Origin: Hyparrhenia diplandra
Lineage: Eukaryota; Streptophyta; Magnoliopsida; Poales; Poaceae
NCBI GenBank assembly: GCA_015847255.1
Contig: JADLZK010009415.1
Location: 310,001 to 374,000, forward strand
Length of the DNA: 64,000 nucleotides
Reading direction: 5' to 3'
In this document: piece by piece, positions 32,701 through 43,336 of the stretch
Layout of the letters: each line of letters starts with the position of its first letter
How positions within the stretch are numbered: position 1 is the first letter of the stretch
Program-made: the position numbers and the translations under genes
The notes under the pieces: model-generated
What the model was told of the DNA's origin: nothing
The model's input: only the letters and a program-made list of their open reading frames with translations
The model's database searches: none

Positions 32701-35493
32701 CTTTGATTTTATGGACCCCCCAGCACCTCAAGCATTGATTTCTGCCATGGAACAGTTGTACAGCCTTGGTGCTCTTGATGAAGAGGGCCTTCTAACCAAA
32801 CTGGGGAGAAAAATGGCAGAATTTCCATTGGATCCACCACTTTCAAAGATGCTACTAGCCAGTGTTGACCTTGGATGCAGTGATGAGATACTGACTATCA
32901 TAGCTATGATTCAAACAGGGAATATATTCTACAGACCACGAGAAAAACAGGCTCAAGCTGATCAAAAGAGGGCTAAGTTTTTTCAGCCAGAGGGAGACCA
33001 TCTTACTCTACTTGCTGTATATGAGGCCTGGAAGGCAAAAGAACTTTTCAGGGCCTTGGTGTTTTGAGAACTTTGTTCAATCAAGATCATTGAGGAGAGC
33101 CCAGGATGTGAGGAAACAACTTCTCACTATCATGGACAGGTAACTGTTATTTTTAGCTGTTTGATGCAGCATTTGCATTAGTTATTCACCTTTCAGCTCT
33201 TATGTTTCCTTGTGCTCTTGCATATATATTCAATACCTTTATGATGCTCTTGGCAGCCTGTTTTCCTGCATAATCCACAGCTCTACTGGATGTTTACATT
33301 TGATAAGATCATTTCAAAATTTTTTCCTGTTTAAATGTTCTGTAGCATTTTTCTTCTGTATTGGTTCAGATGAAAATTTTCCTGCATTCAGTATTTTTCA
33401 TCAAATAAGGCAGAACCATTGTACCTACGGATGATAGCACCTAGGATCCACAGCAGACCCTGTGGACAAGCTCATGGCTTATATGACCCTTGCCTATCAC
33501 AGTTGAAAAATATAAATTTACAAACAATAATTAATAAACTGTTATGTTGGTCTAGTGGTATGCTCCTTCATTCCTAACTAAGAGGGATGTGGTTTGATTC
33601 CTCCTTAGATATGAGTTTTTTTCCCAATATTAAATCCCTTCTTTGTTGTGTCCTGTGAGATGTCACCTTATTTTCCAACCTTCCCCCTCTCTTTGTTGTC
33701 TCCCGTGAGATCTCCTCATCTGTTTTTAGTTTTCACTTGCCAATAATTTATCTCGAAAAGTTATTAGCTATAGATACTATACTTCATCGTTTTTTTTTTT
33801 TTTTTTATCCTCTCATTGTATCATCCGGTAATTCTGAGGTTGTTCGGGGATAACATACTAAGGTGAATACCCCGTGTGTTGCTATGGGGATTCAGATAAT
33901 TTAAAAAAGAAATGAGACTGTTTATATTTATAGTTATGTGAATGAACTATCTTAAATTAATTTTGGTGAATGGTTTGAACCGAAACTATCATAATTGCAT
34001 GTGCTAGTTGGCCATGTTTTTAAAAAACACTAGACGCTAGGTGAACGCTTGCCTATGGTTTAGAGTTTTTTGTGATTAAACGTATATTAAATGTGTGTTG
34101 TGATTAAGCGACACTGTGATTAAACGCAAGCGCTAGGCCACAGTTCAGCATTTAATCAAGATTAAACGACGTTTAAAAACGTTTTTTTAAAACAGGGCTA
34201 GTTGGCTATAATTGCAAATTCTAGTCGATTGTTGATGTGTATAGTTTGCATTTTGAGAGAAATCTCAAGTGGGGTATAGGGTTTAGCTTTATAGGAGTAT
34301 AGGATAGAATAGGATAGGATTGCAGTCCAAACCCCTAGTACCTTTAGAAATTAACTATAGATAATATACTTCCTAGTATCATAAGAATTTACGATACGGA
34401 ATGGATTCCAACAACAAACTAGTCTAGTAGAGTGTGATGCGCTTGCTAGTGTTGTAAAGCATAAGCCAGACAAAGTAGTTTTGTAAGATTTGTTTATGCA
34501 TATTTTTGAACTATTGAATTAGTGTTTATACTACTTGTATTGTAATTTATGAAAAAAAAATGGAACTTAATTGTTGAATTTAGGACGTATTATGTTATTA
34601 AGTAATTATGGAGGCAAATTTTATAATTATTTATCTAATTGATAAATGAAAGTTATCGGATTGCATGTAAACTTTTTTGATATGGCATGGATCCAAATAG
34701 GGCCCTTGTAGAGTCAAGTAACTGAAAATTACTACCTGGTTTAGCATTGAGATTGCACTATCATGTGCCCTTGGTGTCTGTACCTTCTGTTGTTTTCTCT
34801 TCTACAGTTAGCTTGTTATCATTGTTCTCATGGCTGTTTTCACGGAGATCTATGCTTCATTGATTAGACAACCTTTTCTTTGAGGCCTTTGTACCTGGTT
34901 TAGCACTGAGACTGTTCTGGACTATTATGTGTCCCTGTGTTTGGACCCTGGCTATGCCTGTACATCACGTCCTTTTTTTCTTCTAAATTCAGCCTGTTCC
35001 CATGGCTAGTTTCACTGTTAGATCTATGCTTCATTGACTAAACAACCCTTTCTTTGAGGTCTATCTATTTCCTAACTTATGTCACTCTTGTCTCTGCAGA
35101 TATAAACTTGATGTTGTCTCCGCTGGGAAAAACTTCACAAAGATAAGGAAAGCCATCACTGCAGGCTTCTTTTTCCATGCCGCCAGGAAGGATCCCCAGG
35201 AAGGATATAGAACCTTGGTCGAAAACCAGCCAGTGTATATCCACCCTAGCAGCGCATTGTTCCAGCGCCAGCCAGACTGGGTTATTTATCATGAGCTTGT
35301 GATGACGACAAAGGAGTACATGAGGGAGGTGACCGTGATCGATCCAAAATGGCTTGTTGAGCTGGCGCCAAGGTTTTACAAGGGTGCTGACCCCACCAAG
35401 ATGAGCAAGAGGAAAAGGCAGGAGAGGATCGAACCTCTGTATGATAGATACCACGAGCCCAACTCTTGGCGTCTTAGCAAGCGCAGAGCTTGA
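29792..35493 (+). CDS. DEAH-box pre-mRNA-splicing ATP-dependent RNA helicase (Prp22/DHX8/DEAH5 type)
   Basis: Exon 1 is 29792-33139, intron 33140-35099 (GT...AG), exon 2 35100-35493. The N-terminal helical domain (LEYLSLVSKVCSELETHIG) is followed by an Arg/Asp-rich repeat region (about 30190-30530), an S1 RNA-binding domain (about 30620-30840), the helicase core and the C-terminal HA2/OB region ending in SWRLSKRRA. Core motifs are visible: GETGSGKTT (31636), TQPRRVAA, DEAH (31928), SAT, and QRAGRAGRTGPGKCYR (32530-32576). Family members release spliced mRNA from the spliceosome in the nucleus. The reading frame is broken: an extra base near 30119, a shift near 30555-30585, a compensated pair (+2 near 31297, +1 near 31322), and an extra A in the A-run at 33037-33040 that creates an early stop at 33067. 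The longest uninterrupted frame is 30623-33067. Whether these are assembly errors or real decay cannot be decided from this window. Confidence 0.92.
33540..33850 (+). mobile_element. SINE-like tRNA-derived sequence in the helicase intron
   Basis: A GTTGGTCTAGTGGTATGCTC segment resembles a Pol III A box. About 40 bp downstream, GGTTTGATTCC resembles a B box. A T-run follows near 33790. The spacing and motifs fit a tRNA-derived SINE; a functional tRNA is excluded because the arms do not fold. End points are approximate and no target duplication was established. Confidence 0.4.
34012..34197. mobile_element. 186 bp hAT-type MITE in the helicase intron
   Basis: The ends are imperfect inverted repeats (CCATGTTTTTAAAAAAC on the left; CCCTGTTTTAAAAAAACG read from the right). 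The 8 bp CTAGTTGG is present at 34004-34011 and again at 34198-34205, an exact target duplication of the size typical for hAT elements. The interior is AT-rich with repeated GTGATTAA(A/G)CG segments. Confidence 0.75.
34735..35061 (+). repeat. Tandem duplication of about 165 bp in the helicase intron
   Basis: Two copies start CCTGGTTTAGCA(T/C)TGAGA and end near TTGAGG(C/T)C(T)TT/TATC, at about 34735-34890 and 34899-35061. Each contains ATCTATGCTTCATTGA followed by ACAACC.TTTCTTTGAGG. The second copy ends only about 40 bp before the exon 2 acceptor, so it supplies the polypyrimidine neighbourhood. Confidence 0.75.
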
Positions 35494-37250
35494 TTGTTAC
35501 TCTCACTGAACCTGTGTACTGTATGTTCTTTAGTGCTGGTTGATCTATTTCCATGTTCCAACTTCCAACTAACAGTTTTGTCGATACTGTAAATATTTGT
35601 TAATTGGCACATCTCTTAAGGTTTTTTTTTTTTTAAGAAACCATTTTGGGTCGAGTCCAGCGTACATCTCAAGACAATAGTTCCTTTTCTCTTGTTCCAT
35701 TTAAAAGGAACTAACGTCTCTCAATCTCTTGTTAAGTCCAGTCCAGCATACCTCTATTTCTGCGTCATAACTCATTTGACTGCTCCATGACACTCGATAC
35801 TTCAGATAGCTTCTCGTTCCATCTTTGCATCAAATATCAGTATAAAATGCTTTTTGCTTGCACATCCCTTAACATTTGTTTTAGAAGATCTCTAGTTTTT
35901 GCTTGCACACCCCTTAACATTTTCTTTCATAATATCTCTAGTGGAGGAAAAGCTACGTAAATGGAATGAGTCAGTGGCTAAATTGCATTTGTATAGTTGG
36001 ATGATCAACAAGATTCCATTAAGTAGTCTTACAAGACAAGGATCTATTTATGTAATGCAATCAATGTATAATGTTTTATATTTGGGGCAACTTATTAGAT
36101 TTATTTTTTTGCAATGCCTAGAAGAAGAAGAACAAACCTTATACACAAGTGGGCATACATTAGTGCATGATGGAGACCATGACTATAGAAACCAAACATG
36201 GATGGTTCTCACCATACAAAAGGCATGGAATATTTAGCGTTTAATTAATTTTTCCTTTGTTTGGTTTTTGCTTTTTGAGAGCTTTAGAAGAGTGGATCTT
36301 TAATACGAATTTGTAATACCATTGTTATGTGCAAAACACTTGTAGTTTCATTGGAATTAGAAAAAAATCCTTTTATTAAAAAAAAATCAAAATTATAAGC
36401 TCGATGTGATCTACCATTTTTAGTCGACATGTTGGTTTTTTTTTATTTGGCATCTTTAGAGGCTCAAGTATTTGTTTTAAGTTAACTAGTATCGTTGGAT
36501 CCCCATCCGAGGGGCTAGATAGAAGGTGGGATAACAAAATTTTATATAAAAACACATGGATCACATGATAACATAATTTTCTAAAACAAAATTAAATAAT
36601 AATATTAGAGTGTCATTTAAACCAAACTGGTTTTTATGCCCGGGATTCGACGACGCATGGATATCGCGCGATGCCGTAGACCTCGTAAACTCTATTATAT
36701 GTACTGGACTGGGTAATTTGCCTAAGATAATGTTTCCACGTACGGGTTTGGAAGAAATCTTGATATCCATTTATTACGTACAAGTGATAAATCCCGCCGG
36801 CTAAGTTATGCGTCCAGGCGCATCTTCATACCATCTTATACACATCCCAATCTACTTTATGCATACATTAGAATTTATGACATGGGCAATATTGTGTGTA
36901 TTGCCAAAAATCTCATAAAACCTTAAATTAAAACAAAAGCATATGTTCCATCCTCACCATACAAATAGCGATCGCCCCGCCGGGTTTATGACTATTCTAT
37001 TTGGTTCCTCGGACATGTATTGCGTGGAATAAGTAATACACTTGAGTGTTTGTAGCAAAATTTATCATGAGTAATACTATTGACGCCGTGGGTTTTCATT
37101 ATAATTAGAAGAACAACAAATAATTATTTAGCTTATTTAGTCAAATCCAACTTATTACGACGTATCTGTACATGAATGAACTTAAATGTTGGTAAACATA
37201 TATATAGCTTTATTATACATAAGTAATATATATGTGTATAAAAAAAAACA
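35494..37250. other. Intergenic region downstream of the helicase gene
   Basis: The 3' UTR of the helicase probably lies in the first 150-250 bp. A T-run occurs at about 35622. A phrase containing TTGCTTGCACA and CCCTTAACATTT is duplicated in tandem at about 35850-35940. An open frame at 35899-36237 has no family resemblance and typical non-coding composition. Nothing else is recognised. Confidence 0.4.
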
Positions 37251-37259
37251 AACAAACAA

Positions 37260-37780
37260 GTATTTTGGTCCTCTCCCAGCCCCAGCCATTGTGGACATGC
37301 TTTTCTCCATTTCTCTCCACCTTACCCTTCTCCCCTACGTCTGCTGCCTCGTCTCAAGTCAAGTGTGTGGCCCTGGCGTCGACGGCCCGGCTCCTTCCCT
37401 CCCGAAGGTTGGCTGATCCACGCGCAGCTGCCGCGGGGCACGCGACGGACGACGCGCGCGGCGCCGGCGTCGACGGTGACCCGCTGCGCACCTATCCAAC
37501 GGTCTCAGCTGTCTCACGGCGTCGCAGCTCCGGCCCTCCGCGCCTCCGACAGCCCAGCTCCTTCCCTCCCATCACCGCTGCCGCTGCCGCCTCCTCGTTC
37601 GGCCCCGGCGCCTCCTCCCGCGATGCCTCCCACTGACATCCTCTCCGGCGCCCTCCCCGACTGCCTCCTTGTCAGACCTGGACTGTATGTAGCCTTACCA
37701 GTGGTCGACGCAGATGACTTTGCCGTGACCAGCCTTGAACAACTTGTGCTAGTATTATATGATTTCCGGATGCAATGATC
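37260..37780 (+). other. GC-rich block with unrecognised open frames
   Basis: A GC-rich, gene-5'-end-like block is set in AT-rich DNA. Overlapping plus frames 37232-37636 and 37365-37778 are Ala/Pro/Arg-rich. A short frame beginning with the ATG at about 37623 reads into an LPDCLLVRPGLYVALP-like stretch and stops at 37778. There is no splice context or family match that I can defend. It could be a truncated gene 5' end or a captured exon. Confidence 0.25.
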
Positions 37781-38399
37781 CTATTATCAGCACAAAATAC
37801 ATAAGTAGATCAAACATGGACATCTACCTTAATTAGTATGCTTGGAGATTAGAATTTAATCAATCATCTAGAAATACCTATCATTTTTTAAAAAAAAATT
37901 TCAGGTTACTGTTTTGGAATTTTTAAAAAAAGGAAATATAAAGTCACTATCCTTCTCTTAAATGAAACATCCAGGTCAGTAATAAAATAATATCCCAATT
38001 TGGTTGAGATTGCATTAGCCGAACATTATTAAAAAAAAAAAAAAAACTCAGTATTACCTATATATTTTTCTGAAGATACCGTGCAGCTATCGGCTGTGCA
38101 TATTTTCTGAAGATATGCAGCACTAAATTATCCAATTCGTGCACTCGTAATCACGCAATTTATGTTCTCATAGCTACTACATAAATTAAATTGGTGGCTT
38201 TTATGTTATTGACTTCTCACTGTAGAAGGTGCTTGCAAAGAACAAATGAAAGATGCTACGATATTTTCTCATCATGGCACACAAGGAAGAACAAAGCAAA
38301 CGGATTTTGACAGCCAAAACTAATGAGCCCATTCCATCAAGTTGGACCAAGAATAGTTTGTAATGGGGAAAAGTAGGAGCCTAAATCAGTTTTAATCAG

Positions 38400-39057
38400 C
38401 AATTAAAGACGGCTTGGAACCAGCCCTGGCGCACAAGGTGCATGACACTATGTACTGGTGCCTGGGACGCGGTGCTTCAACGACGTCGGCAGCCCTGCCC
38501 GGCTTCACTTCGCGTGATCGAAATCATCCGGCTTCAAGGGGACACGACATACGTCTTTCCGGTGGCCACCCCAGCGACGGTAGTCCGCCCAACTTCATAC
38601 CTTGTGGTCGCCGATCTCCCCTCCAGTCAAGTTCACAAGCAGGCAGCCTGGGTGGCTTCCTTGCCGTCGGCTGTGGGCGGAGGAACGGGAGATCCGACCG
38701 AACAAGAGGAACAACGGGAGGAACAATCCACTGCGTCGTCGATCTTCCAATACCCAGCACCGGTGCAGCCCCGGCGAGAATGACGGCGCGGCGTCGCACG
38801 AGGGCAAGGACGGTGGCGTGGCGTCGCACGACCGCGAGGACGACGGAAAAGGTCGATGGCGTGGTGTCGCACGACAACAAGGACGAAGGCAATCGGCATA
38901 GCATGAGGACGACAGAGTAGGTCAACGGTGGCGTGGCGTCGCACGAAGGCGAGGAGGGTGACAATCTCTCGTCCAGAAACACAAGGGAGCCGAGAGCGTG
39001 CAAATACAGAGAGCGAGACTGGGAGGGTGTGGACACGGTGACAGGATGGGAAATTAG
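38400..39057. repeat. GC-rich segment with imperfect GTGGCGTGGCGTCGCACGA repeats
   Basis: The phrase GGCGT(G)GCGTCGCACGA recurs at about 38788, 38815, 38858 and 38930, with spacing of 27-72 bp. Open frames exist on both strands (38414-38920 plus, 38524-39078 minus) and follow from the repeat and GC content. No protein family is recognised. Confidence 0.4.
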
Positions 39058-39327
39058 ATTTTTTTTTTTTTTTGACAAGGAAGCGTGATTTCATTAGGAC
39101 CAGAGTTAATGGTTACAAAACATAGCGTATCCGAAGCGGACACGCATGAACATGTGTTGGATTAGCACAAAAACACGAGGAGAACATTACATCGCCGGTA
39201 TGTACGGAAGCTAACGCCTGTTTTGCTAACGAGTTGGCCATCATGTTGCTTTCACTTGTTATCCTGCGCAAAGAAGAATCTGAGGCCTGTAGCATAGAAG
39301 AAATCATCTGGGTTCTAGGTTTTGCTC

Positions 39328-40965
39328 TGTTGGCGGTCATTATTAACCATTTTATACCGCCAACCTACACATAAAACCTTAAGGAATGCAACAAATAAAC
39401 ATTTATTACTAACCTAGTTCCACATGTATTGCAAAAAAATATGTTTTGTAGGAACTATGGTGGAGATAAGTGAAATATGCAAGAAATGAAGAAAGCTCAT
39501 TCCGGAAAAGACGCCAAAAGACAAGGAGAGGAAAAACAAGTCAAACCAACGCCGATTCAGTCCGTGCACCATCAGAGGCCCACTCTACCGAAGCTCAGAC
39601 ACGCCGACGAGGGAAGAAGGCCGAGGCCGAGAACCGAGGCCCATGGGCGGCCGGCTCGCGGCTGCCCCCAAAAATGGCGAAATCTCCGCCCTTTCTTTGG
39701 CGGTTCACCCTGATGTTCAGCGGCGGTTGCATGCAGGGCAATTTGGTTTCCCGCCTAAATTTTTCTCAAACCCGATCATGTCTCTAGTATAAATAGGGGG
39801 TACTCTCCCTCCCTGAAGGAATCATTCATTCCATCATTCATTCATTCACTTGTTCATTCATCTTTCCATACACTTCAGAATACACAAGAGAGTGAGAGGA
39901 GAAGAGTTTTGTTAGTAGTAGAAAGGGAGTGAGAGAGGAAGGAAGTGTGGAGAAAGAGGAGTAGCGACCCATCTACCTTCGGCAGACGGAGTTCCGAATC
40001 TGTCGGCTCCTGTCTCCACGCTTGTACCCCTACGGATCGTCCTACTATTTGTAGTAAGAGATTCGTGTTTTTCTTCCAGTAATTATCTTTGAGTTTCAAG
40101 TTATAATACTCTTTATATGTCTACTCGTTTGTCGTCTGCCATTGAGGTAGATACTCTAGTAGATATACCTGAGCATTTTTCGGGTCGGGTTGGGTTCGGG
40201 CCAGGCCGAAAAAAACTCGGTTATTTCGGGCCGAAAAAATCCTACCCATGACGTCCCACTAGGCAAGTCGGGCCTAGCTTTTTTTTCGGGTCGGGCTTGG
40301 GGGCGGGTTGCCCGCATGTTTTACACTACAGAATAGCTAAAAATGTATTTTGGGCCAGGTTCAGGCCAAGAAAATTTTTTTCGGGCTTTAAAATCTCTGC
40401 CCAGGCCCTGTCCAGTAAGGTTCGTGGGCGGGTCAAAACCCATTAGGGTCGGGCCGGGCCGGGCCCATGGCCAGGTTGGGCTGGGCTAGTTTTGCTCAGG
40501 TATACTAGTAGAGGACTCCTGATGAAGACGGATGTTCCTGGCCAACGCTAGAGTAAGCGATAAGTAGCGTAGACATGGTGTCTAAGTTATAAGTCGCCTT
40601 CGTTTACCAAGCATTCTACGGTAGTGAGGTAAGCGACAGGTGGTGATAGCCCTGTTCGTCCCGAGCACTCCTCCACGTTCGTTTGTGCGGTAGTCTGGAG
40701 ACCGGAACTGCCTGGCAGACCAGGCAGGAGGCCGGTGGTCGAGGAAAACTTGTAGAGAAGAAAAGTAATTTGACTTAGAGTAATTAGCTGAAGTAGAACC
40801 TCACTACCCAATTTCACCTTTTCATCTTCCTCTCGATAGCTAGCTAGAGTCGACTTAATGCCCGTTCCTATGGAAAATCGATACCCCAAATACTTCGGGT
40901 GAAGTGCTACAACGGTATTTCCGTGCGCTTGCGGACCATTTACGCTACGATAAGAAACACCAACA
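39328..40965 (+). mobile_element. Solo LTR-B inserted in the LINE
   Basis: It starts TGTTGGCGGTCATTATTAACC and ends AAGAAACACCAACA. Flanks TGCTC (39323-39327) and TGTTC (40966-40970) form a 5 bp target duplication with one mismatch. No internal domain or second LTR is present, so it is a solo LTR formed by LTR-LTR recombination. Without the nested MITE it is about 1289 bp. It has a TATAAATAGG box near 39789 and the GTTGGCGGT / ACCGCCAAC terminal hairpin. Confidence 0.85.
40164..40504. mobile_element. 341 bp hAT-type MITE nested in the solo LTR
   Basis: Perfect terminal inverted repeats TATACCTGAGCA / TGCTCAGGTATA. The target CTAGTAGA is duplicated exactly at 40156-40163 and 40505-40512 (8 bp, hAT size). 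Comparison with the LTR-B at 6605-8016, which has an uninterrupted CTCTAGTAGAGG, confirms the empty site. The interior is a GGGTCGGG/CGGGCC-rich sequence without coding potential. Confidence 0.9.
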
Positions 40966-41960
40966 TGTTCTCCATTACGGTGGGCTCGTCGGTCCTCCGA
41001 GTTGATGAAGTTGGCTAGCTATTGATTGTCGGTGAAGTAGTTGACCCCGTCGATTCCTATTCACGTGGAGAGGAGGCGAACTCCATGGCGGCTTCAGCGG
41101 TGAAGACCAAGTCCGAGTCTTGCAAAGTAGCCTGAATAAAAAGCTTGGCGGCGGTGCGGTGGGTGGTCGATGAAGAATACTCCAAGACCGCAAGCACGCA
41201 AGCTTGGTGTGCGGCGGGTATCATGGAGGCGTCACGTGTAGCAAGGCGGACCATGTACCATAATCGGGGGCGCCCAGGAACCTATCGAACTTGATGGACC
41301 TGTCATTGAAAGATTATTACCTTGTGTGTGGAGGTTGTCTGCGTTGTACCTTGTTCATCATTGATCCGGAGATAGGTTTGCATGTCGCTTCGGCCGCCTT
41401 ATGTACCGGAATGAAGTCCAAATTTTGCCCCCGAAATCTATTATCATTTCGAGCCTTCCATAAGTACCACAAAATAAATAAGAATTTGAAGAGGGTAGAA
41501 TCAGAAGGGTTGCGAGAGAGCAATAAAGGTAAGGTAATCACGGACTCCATCCTCGGAGTGAGTAATGTTGTGTTTTTGGAGGGGAGGGTTAGCTGAAGCC
41601 CAAACATGAGTTGGGAGTTGGCATTGAAAGAAGAGGTGGTTATCATCTTCTATGGCACCGCAATATGTGCAATGTTGATCGATATGATCTGAGAACCTAC
41701 CTGCCCTTTCTCCAGTAGCGGTGCACGTCTAATGAGCCTCAAGCAAAGGTTTTGAGAAGGCGAGGAATGGTTTTGGATTTCTAGATCTTCTGCATAATGT
41801 GATTTGCATCGTTGGTGATGCTCCTAGATCCCTGAGAAGGTAGGCTATGGTTTTGTTGAGCAGCAAGGTGGGTGTAAACAGCTTTGGTAGTATCCCAGAT
41901 CAGCATGATCATGAAGGGACTGTTGGAGTTGCTTGAATAGTTTGCACAGCTTGGGGAGCA

Positions 41961-43336
41961 AAGGTTTGGGTTAAAGGTTATGGTTCCTCTTTCCTGCGTG
42001 ATTTCCTCTTTCCTAATTGTTGTGCACGATGAAGAATTTATTCTTTTTTTCTATATTTGTCATGCATGGATTTATTTCCTTGTTTTTCCTCTAATCGCAT
42101 GACACCGTTTCCTTTCTTATCTGTCCGTGGTGTCGCATGCATGAATGGCTTTCCTTTTTTTTTCTCCGTGACGCATGAAATCGTTTCTTTTTTTTTAGGA
42201 AGTGCTGATGGGACAATTGGTGCATGCAAGGCATTCCGTGCGTCGGGGTTTCCTTTCCACACATTATGATTTCCTTTCCTTTCCGCACGTCGCCATTTCC
42301 TTCTGGTGGCGCGGGTGGGATGGCACGGATGGAGGTGGGCAGACTTCGGTAATAAAATTCGCACAAAAAAATCTTACTTTTTGTTCTTTTCATGTTGTAA
42401 AAAGATCTATAAGTCATTTTTTAAACATCCGGATATTGAGATGGTCTATACCAAAGTTATAGCTCTATCATCCAGATTTTGTAGTTGGCAACATTTTTTT
42501 TTCAAAAATCCAAATTTTTTAGATTGCAACATTTTTATTTGATATCATTCGGATGCCCTAATATTTGTTTTTAGTTGCAATATATAATATTTTAGTTTCT
42601 TTTAATACATAGTACAACGTAGACGCCGCTCACAATACGCACACAATCACCTCAATGAACACACGTAAGCAAACCTAACATTTTAGTTGAAACCTTCTCT
42701 ATTTTGAGATCATTTACACTTTTAGAGGCCCAAATATGTTTTTGTTCATGTTTTAAATTTTTCACACAACCTCGTATGGAGACACTGTTTACCAAATTTG
42801 TAGTGCTTAAAGAGATTTAAACCTTTTTATTTGAGATTGTATATAAGCCCAAATATTCAATAAAAATGTTATGGTAATAACTCATGGGAAACCACTCTAA
42901 ACTCATGAGGTTTAAAAATATCGCAACACCACTCTAAACTATTTTAGGCCTTGTTTTGATGCACATGTATCTACATCAATCATAATGAAGCCCATGTATT
43001 GAAGCGAATTGGAGTGAAAATTAGTTTAAGTTCTACTCCAAACCTTTTCATCCAATCAATATTTTCTAGGTTTAAAATTCAGCCACAAGTTCAGAGGGAT
43101 ACTCAAAATTTATAATGCACACGACTAGCACTTTTACATTTTATTTATCAGCATACAATGGGCCCCTCTCCACGGAGTGCTTATAAGTCGGCACAACAAA
43201 AGATCCCTCAATGCAACGTGCAGAAAATACATCTTAGCCAGTATGACCACTAGACGTGGAACTAACTGAACATTATTGAACAGAAATAGTAGCACTGCTG
43301 GCTGCACTCTGGGAAACAGGAATAGTACTGAAAACT
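41961..43336. other. Intergenic region between the LINE and the reticulon gene
   Basis: Overlapping small open frames at 42038-42542 have no family match; GCATGCATG-type palindromes occur around 42060-42170. The phrase GTACAACG(T/C)AGAC near 42612, followed by CACACGTAAGCAAACC, recurs in similar form at about 46550-46600, so both are copies of one dispersed repeat. The last 200-300 bp probably hold the 3' UTR of the minus-strand reticulon gene. Confidence 0.35.

Larger units (their letters stand above)
39058..41960 (-). pseudogene. LINE ORF2 C-terminal region, interrupted by a solo LTR
   Basis: The minus strand from about 41930 reads the reverse-transcriptase-associated zinc-binding domain (HCTYCGAIEDDNHLFFQC at about 41690) and an FILWYLWKARNDNRF segment (about 41470). 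An RNase H region follows (41254-40970). After the insertion 39328-40965 it resumes with SESNMMANSLAKQALAS at about 39240 and ends in a poly(A), seen as the T-run at 39058-39074. Frames are shifted at least once. Only the 3' third of a non-LTR element is present; the RT catalytic domain is not in this block. Confidence 0.8.

Noticed and set aside
33541..33620. tRNA gene on the plus strand
   Set aside because: A-box-like and B-box-like motifs are present, but the acceptor and anticodon arms do not pair; a SINE-like origin is more likely.
35899..36237. 112-residue plus frame downstream of the helicase
   Set aside because: AT-rich, no domain, no promoter or splice context; intergenic by composition.
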